Shown: one piece after another, positions 13,567 through 18,323 of the stretch | How the letters are laid out: each line of letters starts with the position of its first letter | Numbering within the stretch: position 1 is the stretch's first letter | Assembly (NCBI RefSeq): GCF_000717185.1 | Contig: NZ_JNYE01000128.1 | Location: 1 to 18,323 of the forward strand | DNA length: 18,323 bases | Direction: 5' to 3' | DNA from: Kitasatospora phosalacinea | GTDB taxonomy: Bacteria; Actinomycetota; Actinomycetes; Streptomycetales; Streptomycetaceae | Translations under genes and position numbers: made by a program | The notes under the pieces: model-generated | Database searches by the model: none | What the model was told of the DNA's origin: nothing | What the model saw: only the letters and a program-made list of their open reading frames with translations

Positions 13567-13850
13567 GTGCGCTGGTCCGGGCTCTTCTCGGAGGACACCC
13601 GGCACCTCGTCGGCCGCCTCGTCGGCGGCCCGGCGGCCCGACGTTCGCGCGCGACGTTCGTGCGCGGTGAACGGGCCGGGCGGTGCCTGGCCGTGCTCAC
13701 CGCGCGCGAACGCGACGTGGTCGACGTGGTCGACGTGGCCGACGTGGTGGACCTGCTCGGCGAAGGACTCCCCGACGCCGACACCGGTGCCCGGCTGCAC
13801 AGGAGCGGGGCACCGGTGAAGACCCACGTCAGCCGGATCCTCGCCGGACC
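13567..13850 (+). pseudogene. NarL/LuxR response regulator remnant
   Basis: Beginning 34 bp after the kinase stop, this frame has GAGGAG before a GTG at 13567. It encodes an output-domain remnant: LTARERDVV, then LLGEGLPDADTGARLHRSGA, then VKTHVSRILA, which match the LuxR helix-turn-helix. The whole receiver domain, with its phospho-acceptor Asp, is missing; only a linker-like FSEDTRHLVGRLVGG precedes the output domain. Four 9-bp repeats insert DVVDVADVV inside the first HTH helix, and the C-terminus is cut off after SRILA, where the convergent gene ends. The frame reads on to 14193 as meaningless sequence antisense to that gene. It should be non-functional. Confidence 0.78.
13714..13749 (+). 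repeat. Four 9-bp tandem repeats inside the response-regulator remnant
   Basis: GACGTGGTC (13714), GACGTGGTC (13723), GACGTGGCC (13732) and GACGTGGTG (13741). In an intact LuxR domain ERDVV would run straight into xLLGEGL, so about three units (27 bp, nine residues) look like an expansion in place. Confidence 0.85.
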
Positions 13851-13851
13851 G

Positions 13852-14253
13852 TCAGCTCCACTCGGGCGGAAGGGGGATGCCCAGCTGAAGGGCCCGCTCC
13901 GTGTACGCCCTGCGGATCTGCCGCAGCGCCTCCGGCCGGAACGGGTCCCGGGCCGGGACGGCCGCCGCGACGGCCAACGCCTCCTCCATCAGAGCGAGTT
14001 GCAGGTCGGGCCGGAGCAGCACCGGGTAGTGGCCGGTCAGTTCGATCGCCGCCAGCGCCAGCCGCGGCAGGTGCACCGCCGGGTTGTCCGCGGCCAGCAG
14101 GCGGTGCGCCCGGTACGCCTGCCACGGGGTGGGCGGCTCGCTTCCCGACAGCAACACCCTTGCCCGCAGGGCCAGTTCCTGATCAACGTGTGAGGACACA
14201 CGACTCCCATCGCTCTCGTCCAAAGGGGGAATGCGGACGAGTCTGCGGCCCAC
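13852..14253 (-). CDS. Small helical protein of unknown function
   Basis: This protein has up to 133 residues, is Leu/Ala-rich, and has no signal peptide or membrane helix. The core reads WQAYRAHRLLAADNPAVHLP, then LALAAIELTGHYPVLLRPDL, LALMEEALAVAAAVPARDPF and ALRQIRRAYTERALQLGIPL. This suggests an all-alpha protein. I do not recognise the family. The GTG at 14253 is not preceded by a ribosome site. A second GTG at 14199 has GGGAG four bases upstream and gives a 115-residue protein beginning VSSHVDQELALRARVLL, which I think is the more likely start. The gene converges on the response-regulator remnant and its stop codon lies at the truncation point. Codon bias fits a real gene. Confidence 0.65.
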   Translation of the reverse strand: MGRRLVRIPPLDESDGSRVSSHVDQELALRARVLLSGSEPPTPWQAYRAHRLLAADNPAVHLPRLALAAIELTGHYPVLLRPDLQLALMEEALAVAAAVPARDPFRPEALRQIRRAYTERALQLGIPLPPEWS

Positions 14254-14350
14254 GGGGCGTGCCGGACAAGGGCGGACGGATGTGCGCTCGGTCCTACCGG
14301 AAGCGGCCGTGAGCAGGCAGAATGGGGGTCGATACGCTGCCGGGAGGGGT

Positions 14351-15349
14351 TCAGACGGTGCTGGGGGCCGGGGTTGCCGTCGTCGATGCCGTCGCTGTTG
14401 CCGTCGCTGTTGCCGTTGCCGTTGCGGCCAGGCGGTCGCCGATCGCGTCGATCTCCGCCGCGAGTTGGGCGCGCAGCGCGGGCAGCAGGGCCAGGGCCGC
14501 GCGGGCGGCCTCCGGGTCGGGGTCCTGGTCCTGGTGGGCGGCGGTGACGGCCGTGCGCAGCGGCAGCACGGCCAGCGCGGTCTCCCACGCGGTGCGGTGC
14601 ACGCCGGTGGCGTAGCGGGCCGTCAGGTACTCCAGCGGGGCGAGCGCGAGCTCGTCCCGGTCGGCGGGCCCGGCGAGGCGGTGCTCGGGCAGCAGCCAGG
14701 CCACCCCGTCGCGCGCCACCAGGTCGAACGCCCGGGACAGGTCCGGGGCCGCCGGGCCGCGCGTCGACTCGGCGGTGGCCGCCGCCAACAGCCGCTCCAG
14801 CATGGCCGCTTCGCGCGGACCGGACGGCCGGTCCGGGTGCTCCTGGCCCGCCAGCAACTGCTCCAGGTGGTAGCGCTGGCCCCAACTGCCCACCGAGCGG
14901 TGCATCGCGCCCGCCCGGGTCTCCCGGATCGCCGCCAGCGCCAGCGCCCGGGTGGTCAGGTCCCGGCGCACCGCGAACGCCGCGGCCGTCCCGTCCGGGA
15001 ACAGCCGCCCCAGCGCGCCCCGCACCGCGTCCACCGTCGGCCCGTCGTACCAACGCAGCGTCCAGCGCGGTCCGGCCGGGGCGGGCGACGGCTCGGCCGG
15101 CGGTTCGGGCCGGGGTTCGGGCCGGACGTCGTGCAGGGGTTCGTGCCGGGGTCCGTGCCGGGGCTCGTACTGCGGCTCGAACGGGACGCGGAACTGCACC
15201 GACAGGCGGTCGGCGATCCGCCGGGCCTGCGGGCCGCGCAGCACCCGTTCCGGCGCCTGCGGTTGCGGTTGCGGCCGTTCCTGCGGGGACGGAGCGGACG
15301 CGGGCGCGGGCGAGGCGGCGCGCTCCGGGGTGCGTTCGGGGGTGCCCAT
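14351..15349 (-). CDS. Large uncharacterised protein with Pro-rich N-terminus and Ala-Thr tail
   Basis: This is a 332-residue protein that I do not recognise. Residues 1-95 are disordered and rich in Pro, Glu, Arg and His, including a degenerate PxPRHxP-type repeat. The middle (about 96-310) looks folded: RWTLRWYDGPTVDAVRGALG, RLFPDG, then helices around RDLTTRALALAAIRETR, YHLEQLLAGQE, a DLVARDGVAWLLPEHR segment and LAPLEYLTARYATGVHRTAW. The C-terminus is an Ala-Thr dipeptide run ending in Pro-Ser-Thr-Val. There is no signal peptide and no membrane helix. The ATG at 15349 has a TAGTCT box six bases upstream, which supports the start and a leaderless transcript. It may be specific to streptomycetes. 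Confidence 0.7.
   Translation of the reverse strand: MGTPERTPERAASPAPASAPSPQERPQPQPQAPERVLRGPQARRIADRLSVQFRVPFEPQYEPRHGPRHEPLHDVRPEPRPEPPAEPSPAPAGPRWTLRWYDGPTVDAVRGALGRLFPDGTAAAFAVRRDLTTRALALAAIRETRAGAMHRSVGSWGQRYHLEQLLAGQEHPDRPSGPREAAMLERLLAAATAESTRGPAAPDLSRAFDLVARDGVAWLLPEHRLAGPADRDELALAPLEYLTARYATGVHRTAWETALAVLPLRTAVTAAHQDQDPDPEAARAALALLPALRAQLAAEIDAIGDRLAATATATATATATASTTATPAPSTV
14378..14428 (-). repeat. Simple 6/12-bp repeat encoding the Ala-Thr tail
   Basis: On the plus strand GTTGCC and GTCGCT hexamers alternate. The tract encodes Ala-Thr repeats at the C-terminus of the 332-residue protein and is prone to slippage in multiples of six. Confidence 0.7.
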
Positions 15350-15355
15350 AGCGGG

Positions 15356-15361
15356 AGACTA
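15356..15361 (-). promoter_or_regulatory. -10-like box for a leaderless transcript of the 332-residue protein gene
   Basis: TAGTCT on the minus strand is separated by six bases from the ATG at 15349. No ribosome binding site is present. This is the same arrangement as at three other genes in the window. Confidence 0.45.
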
Positions 15362-15524
15362 GCCACGTCCGGGCCCGGCGGCGGACGACGCGCGGGCGGG
15401 CTCAACCGTTCGCCGCAACCCGATGACCTGCGGGCGGCCGCCCGCGACCCGCGACCCGCAAGCGGCCGCCCGGGGCCGGGCGTTCGCGCGGGCGGGGCCC
15501 TGGCGGGCCGCGGCGGTGGGCGGT

Positions 15525-16187
15525 TCAGCCGGTGGTGGCGGCCTGCAGGGGCTCCTGGCGCGGGGCCGGGACGGCGTGCTGCAGGGCCAACGGGCCGTCG
15601 GGGGAGGTGAATTCGATCGCGGTCAGGCGGGCGGCCGCCTCGCGCGGCAGCAGGACGGCGGAGGCCACGTTGGGCGGCAGCGGGCCGTCGGCGGTGGCCA
15701 GGGCGCGCAGGGCGGCCCAGGCACGGCGGTGCCGGGCGAAGGCGTACCGGGAGACCCGGCGGCCGCGGCGGCGCTGGCCGTCGGCGGCCTGGGCCGGGCT
15801 GGCGTCCAGCAGCAGCAGGTGCAGGCGGCGGCCCTGCCGGGCGGTGCGGCGGGCCAGGGCGCGGCGCACCCACGGCAGCGTGCCGCAGTCGTGCACGACC
15901 AGCGGCCCCCCGGCCCGCAGCGCCGCGCGCAGCCGCAGGTAGTGGGCGAGCCGGACCAGCGGCCGGTACAGCGCGTACGGGACGCCGGGCAGGGCGCGGG
16001 CGAAGGCGGCCCGGGTGTGCTGGGAGTCGATCACCCGGGCGCGGGCGCAGCGCCGCATCAGGGTGCTCTTGCCGCTGCCGGGCAGGCCGGAGACCACCAG
16101 CACGTCGTCCGCCGGGTAGGCCAGCCGGGCCGGGGCGGGACGGTCGGTCAGGTCGTGCCGGGCGTGCGGGCGCAGCTGCGGGTGCAC
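15525..16187 (-). CDS. P-loop ATPase/kinase-like protein (AAA_33 / zeta-like)
   Basis: This 220-residue cytosolic protein has a clear Walker A motif VVSGLPGSGKST (residues 31-42), then RVIDSQHTR and a strand with PLVVHDCGTLPWVRRAL (about 95-111), as in small-molecule and zeta-toxin-like kinases of the AAA_33 group. An Arg-rich lid region (QRRRGRRVSRYAFARHRRAW, about 138-157) would close over the phosphate. The substrate cannot be told from sequence. The GTG at 16187 is preceded by GAGGAGG with five bases of spacing, which fixes the start. The gene is divergent from the ATP-grasp pair across a 241-bp region, so the three may be co-regulated. A zeta-type toxin is unlikely since no epsilon-like antitoxin is adjacent. 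Confidence 0.82.
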   Translation of the reverse strand: MHPQLRPHARHDLTDRPAPARLAYPADDVLVVSGLPGSGKSTLMRRCARARVIDSQHTRAAFARALPGVPYALYRPLVRLAHYLRLRAALRAGGPLVVHDCGTLPWVRRALARRTARQGRRLHLLLLDASPAQAADGQRRRGRRVSRYAFARHRRAWAALRALATADGPLPPNVASAVLLPREAAARLTAIEFTSPDGPLALQHAVPAPRQEPLQAATTG

Positions 16188-16237
16188 ACGGTCCTCCTCA
16201 AAGAGTTCAAAGAGCGTGCCAAGGGGGCGTCACAAGA

Positions 16238-16264
16238 ACGTCATGCCCGGGTCGGTCGGTTCCA
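16238..16264 (-). promoter_or_regulatory. Possible ECF-sigma-type promoter of the P-loop gene
   Basis: On the minus strand GGAAC (16260-16264) is followed after 18 bases by CGTT (16238-16241). This resembles extracytoplasmic-function sigma promoters (AAC, then CGT, spaced 16-18). It would give a leader of about 40 nt. The match is short and may be chance. Confidence 0.3.
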
Positions 16265-16428
16265 GACCTGCGGCAACGCACCTGTGACGGGGCTGTATCC
16301 GTTCCCGGACACCCTGGGTGAAATGCGGCGGATGATCCATGGCAGGGTGGGCGGATGCGATTCGCCCCGGGGGAGCCGGCGGGGGCGAGGGGAACAGTGG
16401 GAAAGTGGGGTGGGGGCACATGGGGCAC

Positions 16429-17334
16429 ATGAGGTTCTGCTTCCTGGTGGAGGAGCACTACCGCAACGACGGGATGCCGCTGGCCGTGGTCGAGCACCTG
16501 CGGGCCGCCGGTCACCGGGTGGACGTGCTGCGCCCCGGTGCGGACCTGCTCGACCTCGCCGAACTGGTGCGCAGCGGCAAGCACGACGCCTGGGTGCTGA
16601 AGACCGTCTCCGGCGGCCCCGGCCTGGGCCTGCTGGAGTCCGCCGCCGCGGCCGGCCTGACCACCGTCAACGACGCCCGGGCGATCCGGCCGGTCCGCGA
16701 CAAGGCGCAGGCCGCCGTGGTCGCCGCCCTGCGCGGCCTGCCGATGCCGCGGACGTGGGCCGCCGCCGACCCGGCCGCGTTCGCCGCGATCGGCGCCCGC
16801 CGCTACCCCCTGGTCGTCAAGCCCGCCGACGGCTCCTCCGGGCGCGCCGTCCACCTGGTCGAACGGCCCGAGCAGCTCGCCGAGTTGGCCGCGCCCGCGG
16901 ACGGCGGACTGCTGATCGCCCAGCCCTACGTCCCCAACGACGGCTGCGACCTGAAGGTGTACTGCGCGGGCGGCGAGTTCTTCGCCACCCGGCGCACCTC
17001 GCCGCTGCACCCGCACCACCCCGCGGTCGAACGGCCCGTCCCGCTGCCCCGGGAGGTCGCCGCGCTGGCCGCGCAGGTCGGCGAGGTGTTCGGCCTCGAC
17101 CTGTACGGGCTGGACGTGCTGCTCGGCCCCGACGGCCCCGTGGTCGTCGACGTCAACGACTTCCCGAGCTTCCGCCAAGTCCCGCGCGCCGTCGAGCGGG
17201 TGGCCGACGCGGTGGTCCGCCTCGCCCGCACCGGCTCCTCCTGGCCCACCCCCGGCGCGGGCCACCTGCTCACCGACGCGACCGTCCCCGACGGCGCCGA
17301 CACCGCCGTCCCCGACGCCCGGGCCGCCCGGTGA
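16429..17334 (+). CDS. ATP-grasp protein 1 (RimK/ITPK-like)
   Basis: This 301-residue cytosolic ATP-grasp enzyme probably joins an acid to an amine, or phosphorylates a polyol, using ATP. An N-terminal Rossmann-like domain (MRFCFLVEEHYRNDGMPLAV) precedes Lys92 in RDKAQ, the nucleotide-binding strand YPLVVKPADGSSGRAVHLV with Lys131 and a complete glycine-rich loop, and Lys176 in DLKVYCAGGEFFATRR. Then come Asp229 in YGLDVLLG and the metal-binding VVVDVNDFPSF (Asp241, Asn243). The DVNxFPSF ending resembles inositol-phosphate kinases of the ITPK group as well as RimK. A Pro/Ala-rich tail follows residue 270. ATG 16429 is the most economical start; ATG 16420 and GTG 16405 are possible. Its stop overlaps the start of the next gene. 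Confidence 0.85.
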   Translation: MRFCFLVEEHYRNDGMPLAVVEHLRAAGHRVDVLRPGADLLDLAELVRSGKHDAWVLKTVSGGPGLGLLESAAAAGLTTVNDARAIRPVRDKAQAAVVAALRGLPMPRTWAAADPAAFAAIGARRYPLVVKPADGSSGRAVHLVERPEQLAELAAPADGGLLIAQPYVPNDGCDLKVYCAGGEFFATRRTSPLHPHHPAVERPVPLPREVAALAAQVGEVFGLDLYGLDVLLGPDGPVVVDVNDFPSFRQVPRAVERVADAVVRLARTGSSWPTPGAGHLLTDATVPDGADTAVPDARAAR

Positions 17335-18107
17335 ACGCCCCGCGACCGGTGAACGCCCGACGCCCGGTGCGGGTCGCGCTGATCGCCCGCGAGCCCGACC
17401 ACCCGCTGCTCGCCGGGGCCCGCGAACTCCTGGAGGCCGACGGGCACCTGTTCGTCCCGGACGACCAGCACGCGGACGTGGTGCTGCTCAAGGCCCGCAA
17501 CCAGGACGCCCTGCAACGCGCCGAGTACCACCAGCGGTTCGGCGTCCCCGTGCTCAACTCCGCCGCAGCCACCGGCCGTTGCCAGGACCGCGACTGGATG
17601 GAGCGCACCGCCCGGGCCGCCGGGCTGCCGTTCGCGCCCATCCTCGGCCGCGGCGTCCTCGGTCAACTCCCCTGGGACGGGCCGGTGGTGGTCAAGAGCC
17701 TGCGCAGCCGCAAGGAGGACCTGGTCGCCCGCGCCGACACCCCCGCGCAGTGGCGCGCGCTCGCCGAGCGGTGGCCCGGCGAACCCGTGCTCACCCAGCG
17801 GCCGGTGGACGGCGACGGCTGGGACCGCAAGGTGTGGGTGGTCGGCGGGCGGGTCTTCGCCGAGCAGCGCCGCTCCGAACTCGTCCCCGGCGCCCCCGAG
17901 CGCCGCCCCTGGGCGCCCGACGACCGCGAGCGCGCGATCGCCCTCGCCGCCGGGCCCGCCTTCGGCCTCCAGGTGTACGGCGTCGACCTGCTGCCCGGCC
18001 CCGACGGCCCCGTCGCCGTCGACGTCAACGCCTTCCCGGGCGTCCGCCACCAGCCGGGCGCCCCCGAGGCGCTCGCCGCGCTCGTGCTGCGCACCGCCCG
18101 CCGCTGA
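17331..18107 (+). CDS. ATP-grasp protein 2, paralogue lacking the glycine-rich loop
   Basis: This 258-residue ATP-grasp-like protein starts at a GTG that overlaps the TGA of the preceding gene (GTGA), so the two are translationally coupled. The fold markers are present: VRVALIAREPDHP, HADVVLLKARNQDALQ, GPVVVKSLRSRKEDLV with Lys122, DRKVWVVGGRVFAEQRR with Lys167, YGVDLLPGPDGPVAVDVNAF with Asp219, Asp231 and Asn233. Relative to its neighbour it lacks the KPADGSSG glycine-rich loop, which reads KSLRSRKED, and it has QDRDW where the neighbour has RDKAQ. It may therefore be a weak or inactive partner, or use a different substrate. In-frame GTG codons at 17349 and 17367 are alternative starts. Confidence 0.82.
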   Translation: MNAPRPVNARRPVRVALIAREPDHPLLAGARELLEADGHLFVPDDQHADVVLLKARNQDALQRAEYHQRFGVPVLNSAAATGRCQDRDWMERTARAAGLPFAPILGRGVLGQLPWDGPVVVKSLRSRKEDLVARADTPAQWRALAERWPGEPVLTQRPVDGDGWDRKVWVVGGRVFAEQRRSELVPGAPERRPWAPDDRERAIALAAGPAFGLQVYGVDLLPGPDGPVAVDVNAFPGVRHQPGAPEALAALVLRTARR

Positions 18108-18175
18108 GGCGCCTGCCGCTGGGGCGCCTGCCGCTGGGGCGCCCGCCGCGCTCGTGCTGCGCACCGTCCGCCGCC
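18075..18175 (+). repeat. Duplicated gene end with 15-bp minisatellite
   Basis: GCCGCGCTCGTGCTGCGCAC at the end of ATP-grasp gene 2 (from 18075) recurs from 18145, 70 bp later, past the stop codon. Between them sit three 15-bp units at 18104, 18119 and 18134 (CTGAGGCGCCTGCCG, CTGGGGCGCCTGCCG, CTGGGGCGCCCGCCG). The first unit contains the gene's stop codon. Confidence 0.85.
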
Positions 18176-18228
18176 GCGCCGGACCCCCGTGCGTGGTGAC
18201 CTGCCGGTTCCCCGGACGGCCGGGCCTA

Positions 18229-18323
18229 GACGAGTAGTTCCGAAGTGGGTCAGTGGTCGTAGGCGATGAGTGATCGGGTGACGGGTTGGCCGGTGGTGCG
18301 GTTGTGCCAGATCGCGCAGGTCA
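18229..18323 (-). mobile_element. End of an insertion sequence (runs off the right edge)
   Basis: A CTAG at 18226-18229 adjoins GACGAGTAGTTCCGAAGTGG, beyond which base composition falls and a transposase C-terminus begins. This looks like one end of an IS5-type element inserted next to the ATP-grasp operon. The exact terminus and target duplication cannot be fixed because the other end is outside the window. Confidence 0.6.
18250..18323 (-). CDS. Transposase C-terminus (partial)
   Basis: The last 23 residues of a transposase are encoded on the minus strand: TCAIWHN, then RTTGQPVTRSLIAYDH and a TGA at 18250-18252. The WHNxxxGxxVxRSLIAYDH ending is characteristic of a transposase group abundant in streptomycete insertion sequences, which I believe belongs to the IS5 superfamily. 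The rest of the gene is outside the window. Confidence 0.7.
   Translation of the reverse strand, partial: TCAIWHNRTTGQPVTRSLIAYDH

Noticed and set aside
13851..14193. Continuation of the response-regulator frame past 13850
   Set aside because: It is antisense to the minus-strand small protein gene and no longer resembles a LuxR domain.
15525..16187. Zeta-type toxin of a toxin-antitoxin system
   Set aside because: The P-loop fits, but there is no adjacent small antitoxin gene and the gene stands alone, divergent from the ATP-grasp pair.
16429..18107. Graspetide (ATP-grasp RiPP) biosynthesis cluster
   Set aside because: I saw no precursor-like small gene with a repeated Thr/Glu/Asp core next to the ATP-grasp genes, and no transporter. 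Short frames in 16188-16428 lack a ribosome site and a core motif.
1..18323. tRNA, rRNA or CRISPR arrays
   Set aside because: No cloverleaf, rRNA-like segment or regularly spaced direct repeats with unique spacers were seen. All tandem repeats found are short coding or local duplications.

Overview
The window is high-GC actinomycete chromosome, most likely from a Streptomyces or Kitasatospora relative. The clues are very high GC with strong third-position bias, a secreted resuscitation-promoting factor with a C-terminal LysM domain, a SpoIIE-type PP2C phosphatase with GAF/PAS sensors, a NarL/DesK-type histidine kinase, and several genes with a TANNNT box 6-7 nt before the start codon (leaderless style). 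No rRNA, tRNA or CRISPR array was seen.

Left part (1-4300). Bases 1-178 are less GC-rich, hold a 12-bp inverted repeat, and may be the tail of a mobile-element gene. Next come a DUF1963-like gene on the minus strand (222-953), a type I methionine aminopeptidase on the plus strand (1341-2108) whose promoter is flanked by two palindromic operators, and a secreted Rpf-LysM muralytic enzyme (2608-3393) with a roughly 200-nt leader and a very strong terminator. Two small minus-strand genes follow: an orphan Imm51-like immunity protein and a short conserved beta-rich protein.

Middle (4440-10830). A decayed alpha/beta-hydrolase tail is followed by a YihY/BrkB-family membrane protein (minus), an MscS-type mechanosensitive channel (plus), a lipoprotein-like polysaccharide deacetylase (minus), and, divergent from it, a large GAF-PAS-PAS-GAF-PP2C phosphatase (plus). 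Much of this stretch concerns the cell envelope: wall hydrolysis, glycan deacetylation, membrane tension and environmental sensing.

Right part (10890-18323). This region carries several deletion scars. A MarR-type regulator and an NmrA-type NAD(P)-binding protein are joined head to head, and both have lost their 5' halves. An intact histidine kinase with an extra C-terminal membrane-anchored domain is followed by only a damaged LuxR/NarL output-domain remnant of its response regulator. Two uncharacterised minus-strand genes come next, then a small P-loop kinase-like gene divergent from a translationally coupled pair of ATP-grasp genes. The second ATP-grasp protein lacks the usual glycine-rich loop, so the pair may be an active/inactive heteromer. 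This pair is the best candidate here for an undescribed system. The window ends inside an insertion sequence: the last residues of a transposase and one element end are visible from about 18229.

The IS end, the possible mobile remnant on the left, and at least four truncated genes suggest a region that is being rearranged and eroded.
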